Positions 11,036 to 24,600 of a DNA stretch of 64,000 bases are shown here, in pieces (the first letter of the stretch is position 1; every line of letters starts with the position of its first letter). A program made the position numbers and the translations under genes. The notes beneath the pieces were generated by a model. It worked only from the letters and a program-made list of their open reading frames with translations. It did not search any database and was not told the DNA's origin. Source of the DNA: Lactarius indigo (taxonomy: Eukaryota > Basidiomycota > Agaricomycetes > Russulales > Russulaceae); NCBI GenBank assembly GCA_025766275.1, contig JAFKAC010000002.1, positions 1,612,001 to 1,676,000 of the forward strand, read 5' to 3'.

Positions 11036-14000
11036 ATGGATGGACCACCTCCTCCGGAGGAAGACTTTTCTACTCTTTCTATAGATGTCCGGCTTGCCCA
11101 CAAGAATTGGAAGGCCCGTGTCAGCGCTTACGAATCCCTTGTCAAAACATTCCAACTGACCTGCATCCGACACCGACCCTGCGTTCAAGCCCTACACATC
11201 CAGTCCTGATCTTCTCAAAAAGATCGTCACCGATTCGAATGCAGTTGCGCAGGAGAAAGGTGTAGAATGTGTCGTAGCGTTTGTTAAATTTGCTGGTGAA
11301 AACGCTGCAAGGACGAGAGACGCCGTAGTTCCCGCCTTGGTGGACAAGTGCTTTGGTTCGACGCGAGCTGGCACAAAAAACCAGGCGATTGAGCTAGCGC
11401 TCCAATATGTTGAGGTAGAGAATAGTGGCGCTGGTGTCGTGGTAGCGTAAGCTGCTACTGATCCCCAGGCAGGACGCCTTGACCGCTCCCTACATCCAGG
11501 ACAATGTATTACCAGGCTTGTCTGCAAAACAGCCAAAAGCCGTAGCAGGAACCGTCACTGTACTAAAGGAGATCAGTCCGGTGAGTTGTATGCTCCCATC
11601 TTGCATTGATTCCCGCGTCCGGATCGAGTCGCGGACGTCCCATGAGCTCAACCAGTTCTTGGCGATCGTGTATGATATATAACCCCATCTTCTCCCTCCA
11701 CTTTCATCAGTTGTCACTTGTAGAGTCCATATCGCCGAGTTCGTTGCTTACACTTGCATCATGCTTCGCAGACTATTCGGAACACAGGTAACTCCGCCCG
11801 CGCCTATCCTCAAAACTTTGCCAAAAATCTTCGGCCATTCAGACAAAACCGTGAGATCTGAGGGAGGCAACCTTGCACACGCTCTGTACCAGTATCTCGG
11901 GGCCTGGTATTGAGCCGTGGCTAGCGGAGCTGAAACCGGTCCAAGTGAAGGAACTGAAGGAAGTCTGGGACGAGATGGAGAAGGAAGGGCGAGGGAAAGG
12001 CAGCCTAAAGCCAGAACGGACTGACACGGCAGCAAGCGAGGGATGCAGAGCAGAATGCAGGTGCTGGAGACTGGCGACGAAGGTGGCGCTGATGCCACTG
12101 CAGAAGAAGGTACGCCATCTGTTTCTAGGTCTTCTTCTAGCAATGCGGACCATAAGGAACAGATCTCGCGCCCCCTGATCCCCGGCAGTTTGCAGAAGAG
12201 GTGGATATCACACCGAAGCTTCCCGCGAATCTTCACAAGAATCTCACATCATCGAAATGGAAAGAACGGAAGGAGGTTCTCGACGACCTATTGACCCTCC
12301 TCAATGCTACGCCCCGGATAAAGGAGGCGGCTGAATTCGGAGAGCTTTCCAAGGCGTTGGCATTGCGAGTGCAGAGTGATGCAAACATCAATTGTGTCAT
12401 GGTTGCAGCTCAGTGCCTCGAGGGTCTCGCGAAAGGGCTTATGGGGAGTTTTGCCCGATACAGGGAGACCGTCGTACCTCCGATGCTTGAGCGGCTGAAG
12501 GAAAGGAAAGCTACTGTCACCGACACAATTGGCGTAGCCTTAGATGCCATTTTCGAAATAGTAAGTGAAGCGGTTCATATGCGGGTACCCTCCTTTTTGA
12601 GTGCTATTGCAGACCACACTTGCAGACATTCTTGGCGATATACTGCCCGCTTTGTCCAACAAGAACCCTCAAGTGAAGGAGGGTGCATGTAAATTCCTTA
12701 CACGCTGCCTGTCAACGTCGAAACTGGCCATCCCTCCAGCGCAGATCAAACCTGTTTCAGAGGCGATTGCTACACTCCTCGAAGATTCTTATGCTGGAGC
12801 TCGCGATGAGGCTGCAAACGCATTCGGTACCCTCATGAAGATGGTCGGCGAGCGCCCTCTCGGGGCGGTGATGGATGGCCTTGCGGATGTCCGAAAAGCG
12901 AAGGTAAAGGAAGCACACTGAGAAAGCAACTGTGAAGGCAAAAGCTGGTGCAGGCAACCCACCGAAGGCAACTCCTGTGCCACCTGCCAAAGGGCCCGCA
13001 AAGAAAGTTCCGACCGCGAAGAAGGAAGAAATCCCACCACCCGAGACTCAAGGCCTGGCTCCTGAGAACGACAACTCCATGCCAGAGAAGAAGGCTCGAG
13101 GACCACCTGCACGTCTGCTGGCTAAGAAAGCCTCTCCGTCTGGTGCTAGTGCTAGTGCCAGTGCCACCCCAGCTGCACCTGCGCCATCGACGAAGAAAAC
13201 TCCTCCTGCAGCAGCAGCAGCAGCAGCCGCCGCCTCGTCAAAGCCTGCGAAAGGTGGTGCGCCTCCCCCACCTGGCACGCTTGATACTTTCAAATATAAG
13301 CACACGCCGGAGGACGCGGAAGCGCTCGCCGCGGAAATTATTCCACCTAATTATATTACTGATCTTGGCGATGCAAATTGGAAGACCCGGCTCGCTGCGT
13401 TGGAAGAGATGACGACGTGGGTCGAAAGCATGGTGGAAGAACTTGACGCAGAGGTCATTGTGCGCGCTCTTGGCAAGAAGGGATGGGGAGAGAAGAACTT
13501 TCAAGTCTCGGCGAAGTTGTATGGGATCTTGGCCATTCTCGCAGAGCGTTGTCCGTCCTTCGGGAGGTCTTGCGCGGCGTTGTCCATTCCACATCTTTCG
13601 GAGAAGTTGGGCGATGCCAAGTTGAAGAAGCCCGCAGGCGAGACTTTAGGAACGTTTGCAGAGAAGACATCTCTACAATTCGTTCTTAACCAGGGTATGT
13701 CACACTCTGCGCCTCTGGTGTTGTTCATTGACTTTCGCGTGCTAAGCGTACGAGCCGCTCAATAAAATAAAGGCACCAAAGGCACTTGCGGACGCGCTGG
13801 CATGGATCGAGCAAGTGCTGTCAGAGTTTGGTATTGCGGGGTTGTCGCTGCGCAACCTCATCGAGTTTCTGAAAGGCGCGCTCAAGAATTCCAATGCTGC
13901 GGTGCGAACTAGCGCAACCAAGACTCTAGTTATGGTGAAAACCTTTGCGGGCCCAAGTATCAGCGACCTTCTTGGCGACCTCAATCCCCAACTCCTTGCT

Positions 14001-17000
14001 ACGATCCAAAGCGAGTTCGAGAAAGTCGAAGGCAATGCGCCTCCGGAACCAGTGCGACTGTCAGCGGATGTCCTCGCCATGGCCCCACAAGGAGCATCTG
14101 GGAGCAAGAGCAATGCTGCCCCAGCCAGTGCCCTGGATGACCTCTTCCCGCGCGTGGAGATTGATGGATTGATGAAGGGTACCACGATTCTGGCAGATGC
14201 CAAAAGTGACGCTTGGAAGACCAAGAAAGAGGCCCTCGAAACATTACAAGCTATCCTAGATCAGGGTGCAAACAAACGCCTGAAACCTCAAATGGGTACG
14301 TCTATATCTGTTGCACCCTTGTGACAAGCTGACACCTTTCTCCCCAGGCGAGATCGGACAGATCCTGAAGGCGCGCGTTACGGACTTCGAACAAAGCTGT
14401 ACAATCACTTGCGCTAGACATCGTGGCTCGGGTAGCCACCGGGATGGGAAAACCTTTCGAGAAGCAGACGCGCTTTTTCGTGCTCCCAGTTTGCACCGTG
14501 CTCTCGGACCAGAAAGCCCCCATCCGCGCTGCGGCTATCCAGACACTGACGGCTATTGCTACCGCTTGCGAAGGTTTAGACGCTCTTGTCCATGGACTGA
14601 CGGCCGCGCTCGAGGTTAATCAGCCACTACAGCGAGCTCAACTACTGGGATGGATCGTCGACTGGTTCAAAGGGCATGAAATGACCCCAGGTCTAGATCT
14701 GAGTGGCTGGGTCGCTCCAATAGTAGGGTGCTTGGATGACCGCAACGGCGACATTCGCAAAGGGGCGCAGGCAGTTTTACCCTATCTTATTGCATCTGCT
14801 GGATTTGATCAGGTCATGCATCAGACAAATTCGTTGAAGCCTGCTTCGAAGGGAACTGCAGTGCCTCTAATCCAAGCGGCTCGTGCAGCGGCGCCAACGA
14901 GTACTGCCTCCGCGACACCCGCCCCACAGAAAGTCGCCGTCCCCTCCAAACCCGCCGTCGCCAACCCCCCTTCACCTCCCCCTTCCGAACCCACTCCACC
15001 TCAATCACCCGTAGCCCCTACAGGAAGATCGGGACCTAAACTTGCGTCGGTGCGTCGCAGACTGCCTACAGGATCGGTTTCACGCCCGGAATCCCAAATG
15101 GAGGTCGTCGACGAGGCTGCCACACCCCGTGCCTCAGCGAAAACGGGTGGACTAAAACGATCTGGAATGTTGACCCCCGCTTCCAAGAGCGCTCCTCCAT
15201 CGGTACCAGTCTCCGCCGCGCCTTCTCAAGAGTCTTTGCCCTTCCACGGGATGAGCCTCGACGTGAAGAGGGTTCGTTTATTGAAAGACTGTCGGCAAAT
15301 GGGTGAACGAAGGAGGGGCAACGCGCAAGGACCTCGCAGATCTACTCCAACACCAGATGGAACCTAACGCCTCGAAGGACTTGATCGCCAATCTCTTTAG
15401 TCAAGATCACAACGCAGTTAACGACCATGTAAATGGGTTAACGATGCTTTGTGATTTTTTCTCGGATTTACAGTCCGGCGCCGAGGGTCTTGGGCTGACC
15501 GAGGACGACGCAAGGACCATCGGAATGGCGAATTCCGATCTCGCGCTCAAATACGTCTCGATTAAAGTTCACGAACCTCAATCGAACCTAGTTGCCAAGT
15601 GTCTGGACGTAGTTGATGCGGTGTTGGCGTTTCTGAGGAATATTGACTGCCAGTTAACGGAAACTGAAGCAACGTGCTTCATTCCAACGCTGGTTCATAA
15701 GGTGAGGAAATACATCTGAAATTAGCGATCAAAGCAGACTATATTTATTGTCGTTAGTTTGGTGACGCTCGTGAGCCCGTTCGCGTGCGGGTGCAGCAAA
15801 TCTTTCAAATATTACCCAAGGTGTATGCATATAGCCGAATTTTTCAACTGGTACTTGACCACGGCCTCAAGTCGAAAGTCGCCAAAACACGCCAACTCTC
15901 TCTTGACGAAATGGGAGGAATCCTGAAGAGGTCTGGCATGGGGGCGTGCCACCCGGCAAAAGATTGTCCAGTCATCGCCTCCATGATCTCAGATAAGGAT
16001 CCCAATGTCCGGAAGTCAGCACTCTCGGCTTTAAGGTTTGTCTCTTTCGGTCCATCACCGGATCTTCCTATTTTACACGACTCGCAGTGAGGTTTACTTG
16101 TTCGAGGGAGAGAAGGTCTGGTCTCTTGTCGGTCCTATGAGTCCCAAAGATAAAACTCAACTTGAAGAGAGACTGCGTCGTGTGGCCGGCCCTAGCTCAC
16201 CAGATAAGTCCGTGAAACAGGAAGCCCTTGCACCACCGCAGCCTTCCCAGATCTCGCGCTTGGCCAATGCCGTTGCAAGGCCAGCATCCCCATCTGTAGC
16301 CCTTCCTCGAGCAGGCGGCATCCCACGACCCGGGAGCCCAGTCTACAGGTGTCTCTCGCCTAGCTCAGCCGGCAGCAAGATCAATATCCCCGGGCCCGTC
16401 TCAGATCGCCAAACCGAGTTCGCAGATTCCCGGACCTACATCTCCGCCCGCTGCCAAAGGAAAGAGCTTGCTACCCTCTCGTCTTGCTGCTCCGAGGAGT
16501 CGGGCTGGAACACTGCGCACCCACCTTGCACCTCCAACAACAGACTCTGGCGGGGCTCAATCGAATGGAACGAAACCCACCAACGGACAGAGTTCCAAAG
16601 TCGAATCATGGAGAAATGCGGAAGCCCTTGAAGATCCCGATGCTCCTCCGGATTCTGGGAACAACCTCACTCTTACCATTTCCAGCATTTTGAGCAGTGA
16701 CTCGGACCGCAGTGTCGACGCTCTCAAAAAGGTCCAGAAGATCCTCCAGCTTGGCCCGGATAGTGGACCGTCATCTCCTCAGTATAGGGATCTTGCAGAG
16801 CACACGGAAGGCCTTATCGAGACGGTCACGCTTCAAGTGTCCCACGCCTTCGATAAACCGGAAGATAACATTCGGCTTGCTAAACACCTGATCCAAACGC
16901 TGAACGCATTCTGTGACAATCCCCTCCTTGCAGAATCCCTGACCGTCGACATTCTCACTACCCTCTTCGAAGAACTCGCGCTGCGTCTTCTACAGACCGA

Positions 17001-18335
17001 CGATAGCCAGGACAAGGAAGTGAAAAATTTGTCGAGGTTCATAAATATGATCATGCTTCGGCTTTTCTCCACGGGGCGCAGGATCACCGTGTTCCGGTAT
17101 GCTACTCCTAACGCACCTGCGTTTCGACGTTTGCTGACTGCCATTCAGTGCATTGTTCACTCTCCTCCTTCAGATTGTCCGACCCTTCCCAGCGAATGGC
17201 ACCCCCGCCGATTCTCAAGAAGCCAAGGTTGCGGAGCTCGTACTCAAGTGTATATGGAAATTAGCCCGGAATATTCCCCAGGATCTGACAGATCTGAAAC
17301 TCGACCCAGTAGAGCTTTTTCCAGCGATCGAGCACTTTCTACAAACCGTCCCACCAAACGAGTGGCGCGCCCGTGCTACTAACCGTGTACCCTGCGGCGA
17401 CATGCCGCTCAGGACGCTGAAAGTTATCATCCAGCATGTCGTTGGTGAGTTTGATTATATGTGCCTGGCTTAGGTGACACTCACATTCTTGTCTATTCAG
17501 CCCACTACGGCGACGAGGTTTACGACATTTTATCTGGCTCGTTCGATGATCCCTCTGCCACCATCGTGTACCCCTATGTTTACAGAATCCTCAACTCAGG
17601 GTCGCGCGCGGCCACAGAGGAAGCGGCTGCACAGCGTAGCAGAACACCTCGAAGCTCTACCCCAGGTCCTAGTCGACCTGCATCCCCTCCAGAAACAGCC
17701 TCGGATGGAGCATCCGGTGATGCTAAACGTTCATCCCCTAGTCATCACACAAGCCGAAGCGTTTCTTCCATAAATGGCCTAGTTTCCCCGCCCATCGAAG
17801 AACCGGACCCCGACGCCCAGTTGCTCAAGATCATTGGTCATATCTCGAGTGAAACCACAGGTGCCATGCACAAAGAAGGGATTACCGAGCTTCACCAGTT
17901 CATCAAAGCATATCCGCATAAAAAGGCAAAGGTCGACAAAATGCTCGAATCAACAGGTCCTGCTTTCCGCAAGTACATCTCCCGCGCCTTGGCTAGCCGA
18001 GCTGCGGAGGACGAAGAAAGGGAGGTCGCCGTCGCGGATACCCTTTCCAGTGAGTATTCTCTTTTCTCACGTAGAAAAGTTCATGTTTAATGGTTATCGT
18101 AGAGCTGGAGTCCAAGTCGGTGCCGAATTCGCCAATGGCGGCCACTTTTAATCGTGAGGACCAGCCACGGTCCCCAATTAGCCCAACAAGCGCTCTCGGA
18201 CCTGACCAGGACAAGCAGGATAAGTTGTCCAGGTTACACGACATTTTCCAGTATCGGACGAGTACTATAAGCACTTCTTCCCATGGCCGGTCTACCTCCG
18301 GATTTGCACCACCTAGTCGTTCGCCTCCTGCCTAG
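11036..18335 (+). CDS. STU2: XMAP215/Dis1-family microtubule polymerase (TOG protein)
   Basis: This protein captures tubulin dimers with TOG domains and speeds microtubule growth at plus ends, spindle poles and kinetochores. It opens MDGPPPPEEDFSTLSIDVRL, and TOG1 includes KNWKARVSAYE, KKIVTDSNAVAQEKGVE and PAPILKTLPKIFG, matching human ch-TOG. TOG2 begins EEVDITPKLPANLHKNLTSS. Later HEAT arrays start near EIIPPNYITDLGDANWKTRL, DDLFPRVEIDGLMKGTTILA and WVNEGGATRKDLADLLQ, so I count at least four TOGs. Budding yeast Stu2 has two. Linkers rich in Ala, Pro, Ser and Lys (such as 12930-13270) would bind the microtubule lattice. Clear introns include 12561-12612 and 13695-13746. Frame breaks of one base occur near 11162, 12030-12085, 12915, 14385, 15299 and 16348. 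The protein should be essential, so assembly indels are likely. Confidence 0.93.
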
Positions 18336-18604
18336 ACTTTCGTTAGTCGCCTTCGTATGGACTTTCTACCCACTTCATGTTTGCTCTTTCTCTTATGACT
18401 GTATGCCTTATACCTGAAATATGTACATGATACCACGACATTCCGGTGGCGGGGGGCATGGATGGATAACGTTCCCGTCCGTATTTTACCGAGTACGAAA
18501 TATAATGCATTCTGATCGATACACGAGTACATAGGAGAGGGGGACTAAGTATTAACGTACTCGCGCACAGTCAGCCTCGCAAAATACAAAGATCGCTAGG
18601 CTCT

Positions 18605-20015
18605 TCATATCAGGCGCAATGAGCACGTCGAAACATCTGGTGTCTGGCCAGCTGGGCAAGTACCGTCTATCAAAGTGTCGTCAGTCTCATCTGAACACAC
18701 TCCAAACAGTAATTTAGAAATAAATACCTTCGCCAAACGCGACGATCGGCTCGTTGGGGCCACCATACAGGCCAGCGTCGACGCCGGGAAGCTGCGCGTT
18801 CACAATGCCAACGAGCTCCGGGTTGCGCGGCGCCTTGGTGCAGTAAGGTGTCGAGGGAATGACACCATCACCGATGTCGTCAGCGTTGCGGGCGTGTTGG
18901 CGGTATGCGATCGCAGCGGCGACGAGCGCGTCCTTGTTCGTGACGCCCTGGGACTTGGCAAAGTCGATCATCTTGTCGGCAATGTCCTGCTGGTCGCACA
19001 CGCCACCTGTGGACAGAAGCGCGTTGATGCCACCCAAGCCCGCGAGCTCCACGCACGGCTGGTTCGTGAAGATGTCACCGCCGCTGGCGAGCTATATATA
19101 TAACACCAATCCTTGGTCAGATGGTGCGGTGGTAGGGGTGGAATGGAGAGAGAGAACGTACACAGAGGGTTTGCCAGTTCTGGGCGACGTCAGGGATGTC
19201 AGACTGCACGATGCGCCCATAGTGGGAAGTGCGACGCATCCAGGAGGGCAGCCACTTGGCGGAGAGCGATCGCCTGCGCCCTGCTGGGTCTGAGGTGTCG
19301 GCGGTAAACTGGCCAGAGGCGGCGTCTGTGATTCCAGAAGATCCACTGTCATTGGTCGAGGTATCAGGCGGGGTGGCGGTGCTGGACGGATCCGAGGTGG
19401 TGTCCGTGTTGTTGGTAGTGTTGTCGGTAGTGTCGTTGGTAGTGTCGTGTAGTGTCGTTGGTAGGGTCATTAGTGAGATCGGTTGTATTGCCGGTCGAAT
19501 CACCAGTCGAACTAGTGTCCGTGGAATTGTCTGGTGGCGTCAAGACACTGGTGTCTGTTGTATTGGAAGACGGAGACAAATCAGTGGAATTCGATACTGC
19601 CGGGACCGAGCAGTTGTAGATCGAAGTCATGTTGGAGAGATCCGTGCTGTTCATAAGGGTCATGATCTGGCTAGGAGAGAGTAGACAAGTCGTGGTGGTG
19701 GTGGTGTTGACGCTAGACGTGATGTTCGAAATGGATGTAGGGTCTGTGACATTATTGAACGCGCCAGCGGTGACGTTCGAGATAGTCGAGGGATCTACGA
19801 TGGTGGTGTTGGAGACAGCCGTCGAGTTTGATATCTTTCCGAGACATGCAGGTGGCGGCGTAGGGATGAGCCTGAAAGTCGTCCCCGCACATTAGATATA
19901 CAGTACTCGATCCGTGATGCTCCGTGACTTACGAACTGCGCCTCACGAGGCTGATTGGACTAGCCGTGGAAACTGCGGACAGAACGAGCAACGAAAAAAG
20001 TCCATGCGAAAGCAT
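18605..20015 (-). CDS. Secreted Asn/Thr-rich protein, conserved in agaricomycetes, function unknown
   Basis: The start MLSHGLFSLLVLSAVSTASP is a classic signal peptide. An intron of about 60 bases follows, then a low-complexity section packed with N-x-S/T sequons (NST, NTT, NVT, NIT, NMT and others; at least a dozen in about 150 residues). It ends in an Asp/Thr repeat with a one-base frame change near 19440-19460. The C-terminal half is a compact domain: SGGDIFTNQPCVELAGLGG, CDQQDIADKMIDFAKSQGVT, AIAYRQHARNA and VNAQLPGVDAGLYGGPNEPI. I recall unnamed homologues with this domain in other mushrooms. A last intron at 18667-18727 joins FGE to DGTCPAGQTPDVSTCSLRLI and the stop at 18605. It is likely a heavily glycosylated wall or extracellular protein; an effector role is only possible. 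Confidence 0.8.
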
Positions 20016-20136
20016 TGTGAAGAATACAAAGAAATGACAGAATAAAAAGCAAGAAGGAATGGGGCGACCAAAGTTCGAAAGAGCAACCAGGCTCCTGACA
20101 GCGACAGCTAGTGAGGGTCTGCAAAGCTCTTGGAGC

Positions 20137-20144
20137 TATATATA
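20137..20144 (-). promoter_or_regulatory. TATA box of the secreted-protein gene
   Basis: TATATATA lies about 120 bases upstream of the ATG at 20015. It is a strong TATA element, which often marks regulated rather than constitutive genes. Confidence 0.55.
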
Positions 20145-20530
20145 CACCCTAGGCTTGCCAGCGCTGTGATACGCACAGCATAGGTTGTCACCCTACGATA
20201 ATGATGGGACCCATTGGAATTCAGCGCTGAGGCATTGAATCACCGGCCATGGCGGGAACTTGGCGTGGACAGTTGTCCTGATTGAAGTGCATCGCATCCT
20301 CCCACGTGACCTGTTCTGATGGGCGCTACGCTCGTAAAGTGATCGCCCAGCCCAGGGTAGTGAGAGAATCATGACACATGCTGGCACCTACACAGGATGT
20401 CTTTCCGTTGACAGTGATAAAGTATAGACTCACACAGCGCACGACCATGGATACCAACATCACATAGTGGTGATGCACGGTATAGACAGGTGTCAAATTA
20501 AGTGCATTATATTTAGCCAATGACACAGGA

Positions 20531-21676
20531 CTATTCCCTAGGGATGAACGGGCTCGTCGTTCGCTGAGCTGGTGCGACGACGATAGGTGGAAGGGCTTTT
20601 GCCAGCTCCTCTGTTCCGGCGGGGAATGGCAGGTCCAAGACGCCTTTTGGTAAAACCTTCTCGTACAAGCCCTTTGCCTGGTTGTGCTTGGCTGAAGCAA
20701 CCATCCTCTTTTTAGCGTCACGGATCAGGACGTGGGCATCATCAACTCCAGGCACACAGCCGCGAACAAAGACGAGGTTGAGCGTGTTGTCAATGCGGAC
20801 GACGTGCAAATTCTGCGTAGTGATGCGTTTGCCGCCCATCCGTCCGGCCATCTTCTTCCCGGGCCATATACGCCCCGGGTCCTAGAGGTCGCAAAATTAG
20901 CACCGGCGTTTATCATGATATTGAGTAAGAATACCTGGTGCCCTCCTGTTGCGCCACCAGAGCGGTGCGACACGGAAACACCGTGACTTGCTCGCAGCCC
21001 CTTGAAATTCCACCGTTTCATGACACCTTGGAAACCTTTGCCGATGCTACGAAGCAGACGTCGATCTAAACGCGGTGAAGGTCACGAAATGTACTCACGA
21101 ATTGGCGACCACGTCCACAAATTGACCAGGGACAAAATGGGCTGCAGACAAGGTTGTCCCTACACGATATTAGACCGCGCAGACTTGCACCATATCTGCT
21201 CAGTGGCGTACCGACAGGTACATGGGCATCTGCCGTGACGGGAAACTCCTTCACTATGCGCTTGGGAGGTACGCCAGCCTTCTTGAAATGACCTATCATT
21301 TGTCTCGTCGTCGTCTTGGGAGGTCTGTCGGAAGCAGCGACCTGCACAGCATGGTACTCCGAGTTGTCTTTGCGCAATGTGGTGATATTAGCGGTTACTT
21401 GACAATTTTCGAGCTGCTGGGCATCAGGGCGGATGTCATCACGCGCGAGAAAGTACGAACTTGAAGAACAGTGACCGGAAGACGTGCACCGTGCTCGTCC
21501 CACATCGCAGTCATACCACGTTTCCGGGCAATGACACCAGTTCGGATCGATTTTGGGGACCATTTTGCGACGCTTGAAGTCGAAGATTCTGGCACCGCAT
21601 TGGTCACTGCACTTTGATGGATCGCCCTGCAGGTGTAGAGAGGAGGCCGCCGAGCGAGTGTCCAGACACGAAACAT
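20531..21676 (-). CDS. mrpl3: Mitochondrial large-subunit ribosomal protein uL3m
   Basis: uL3 helps form the peptidyl-transferase region of the large ribosomal subunit; this is the mitochondrial form (MRPL9 in yeast). The N-terminus [18 protein letters not shown] is basic and free of acidic residues, as expected of a mitochondrial presequence. The uL3 core follows: [25 protein letters not shown], an intron, then [42 protein letters not shown], an intron, and [19 protein letters not shown]. It ends at PFIPRE. Intron positions (near 21420-21465 and 20883-20935) have good GT-AG borders. No frame break is seen. Confidence 0.94.
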
Positions 21677-24600
21677 GGGATGGGCGAATGTTGGTCACTG
21701 CAGCCAAGCGCATCATCTCCTTCCTAAACCGGACTTCGGAGCTTGCCGATGTGAGCGCTTTCGCTCTTCCGTCCGCTGTCGCTCCTCATGCAAACTTGCA
21801 ATCTCTTTTCATCCACTAAGCACACTTTGGCAAATACGAGTCTGGAGCACTCTTTTCGTACATCACCCTTGGCAAAATTTGGCGAATACTTGCTTGGTTT
21901 ATCCGCCATTGCGTCCGAGTGTGGCTCGCTTCGTCACTCCACTCTCACTCCTTTGGCAAACACCGTCTCACTTCCTTGCGCTTGCCCCCTTCAGTCTCAC
22001 AACGTCGAACGCAGAGCGTTAAACTCTTTGTCAACACCCACAACTACTTTATCGTGTGCTGCGAATCTCGCTGTTGCTGTCCCCGAACTGCCTTTACTCT
22101 TCTTTCTGCTATTCGCGTGCATTCACCGCCCTTTCAGTTTTACATTATACTTTCCCCTGAACCCGTGTGCTGTTTGTCACGTACACCATACACGAATACA
22201 TGTTGACGCTCGTTCAGATCAGTTGGTACACTTTTGGCAAAAAAAAAAAAAACAGGAACCCTTCATCCCGATGATTTCCTCGTCCGTCGTCTATCACCTC
22301 ATAGCTGCGCGAACGTTGTCCCCACACACGCTTTGACTGTCTCTTTCCTTTTGCTACCTACACATAGCTGTAGTGGATGGAGACGTAATACCTGTACTAT
22401 ATGAAGCAGTTTCCGAGATACATTCGTGACTTCGTCGGGTATGGAATATCAGTGACATGAATCCCGTGATGCTACACGTGTTTACACGTCTGTGGGTTTC
22501 TCGCGCTCATTATGAGCTCGGCGCTGGACGCTAGTCACTGTGCTCCACCCATATCGCCGAGATAGTTCGTTCACTTTTTTAATGAAAGGTAGGTGTGTAC
22601 CCTTCACCCTACATCGGCATATATGGCCCGAAGCTCGGCCCGAAGGCCCACGCAATGCTGGTTACAATGACCGACTGACATGGAATTTACTTGGTCACCA
22701 AGTATCGCATACAATTTGATGTCGGAAAAGGATATTCTTCTACCCTCTCCTGGAGGATGGAGCTCTGGCTTCTGTTCCACTCTGGCAATGCCATGGCCGT
22801 CTCGGCCGAGTGGGTGACAGCTCGAAACTTATCTCCCGATGCGCGAAACGATATTCGTCCTGAACTGCGCTGGTTTGGCTTATATCGACAGAGGTCAGGT
22901 CTGCAGTACCACCTGGCATGGATATCCCCGCAGAGCTCGTCCGCGGATGAGTCGCTACGGAAGTGCGGCTGCGTAATTCCTTACGAACTCCTTGGGGACC
23001 TCATAACCTCATTCGGTGCGTCTGCTGGTTCCAAGAGATGGCGGGTATTCGTGGCAATTCCTATGGGCGAGAGTGGCTGCGATCTGAGTTGAGTACACTA
23101 AGTCTGCCCAGGGAGGGGGGAAGTCTAATGCCAGCCCAGTATTTTTAAGCATCGAGTTCGCCGCTGAGGGTGGCATCAGTTACTGAGGCCACCTACTGCC
23201 CGTGAGGGCATTCAAAACCCCGATTTGCCAAATCGTCACTTCCCCTGTGCCGGACGATCCTGACAGCGGTAATTCCCGCGCTTCGGATAGCCAACAAAGC
23301 TGATCATGCGAAGTAGAAACGATGACAGTAGTCTAGACATACAGTACCCGTCGTTAACGTTACCCTGACTATCCCCATCTCCGCCAGATCGCGTGCTGAG
23401 AAAGACAACAATGGTTCCAGAGATCAAGGATGTCGGTCCTCTTGACCGACTGAGCTTGGGGCACTGGGCTGTTGACGTTCAATTTCACTGTGTTTCGAGA
23501 GGTCACCGATTTAGGATAGGTATTCAGATAGACATGCACTCCTCAACGATGACAATCTGTGAGCGCTTCAAAAATTTGTACAGTGACGAATTTCTCAACT
23601 AGACAGGATAAGTTTACAACGGTGTCACTGAACCCGATAGTTTCTGCGGGATAGCCCCCAGAACTAGGAGAGACATTACCTGATTACAGCCAAATTCGCA
23701 GAGCTCGTATATTTTCAGTACTACACCTTACTTTTGCCATCTGACAACCCCCGATAAGTGGCAGACCCCAGATGGCGCTGTCGGAGGTATTCAGTGGTGC
23801 GAGCATCTAATTTTCTCGCTTCCATATATAAAGTGGATTACGCGGCGAACCATTCGTGTTGCGACGACTATGGCTGAGAGTTCATACTGAACCGAACAAA
23901 GTGATCCCGACGACCGATTGTTACGACTTGTGACTACAAATGAGCTGGTGTGTCGACCCCTCGCTTCCACACAAGGCCCTGTGTTACTTTTGATGCACGA
24001 ACATATACGACAGACACTGTCGAGCCATGTCGTTAGTATCGGAGATAGTACATGCGCCTCATTTTCACGTGAGACGCGAAAATTTCAACTCTTGCATCTG
24101 TATTAGTGGCTGAGTAAGCTGTAGTTGCCTGACGATTCCATTCTTAACGCCTATGTCCTGTCCGGTAACAACGACGAGTCAGTGCAGGGCGATACCTCTC
24201 TGATTGCTTCCCCACTACATTCCGGATTCTGTGTGGTGTGGCCACTCCTAGGATATGGTAACAGGTAACAAAATTCTTCCTTACTTTTTGCCTTACTTTA
24301 CCATATACAAAGTGGTCTCACGGTGTAACAGAAGAAGATCCGATCATCGGCAAAAGTGGAATTAACCCGATCCTTGTCCAAATACCGATTCTCGCATACA
24401 AGCTTGAAGCCAGGTGTCAGAAGACGAGGGCGCGTAAGGGGCAGGGGGTAGACTTCCACTAGGGCTTATCAACGTATATAGATGTTAATCTCACAGATTG
24501 CCCTCTTTCCCTGCTCAAAACTCTGCATCTTTTTCCTAGGACTCAACGCTTGCAGAATCCGTTTGTTCGGCCGAAAGTGCTGATGCTGTCTATCAACCAC

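Noticed and set aside
13048..13305. Antisense Ala/Gly-rich reading frame
   Set aside because: It is the shadow of the Ala/Pro/Lys-rich linker of the XMAP215 gene on the other strand.
22691..23092. 133-codon frame in the gene desert
   Set aside because: No homology I recognise, no introns or promoter, and length is possible by chance.
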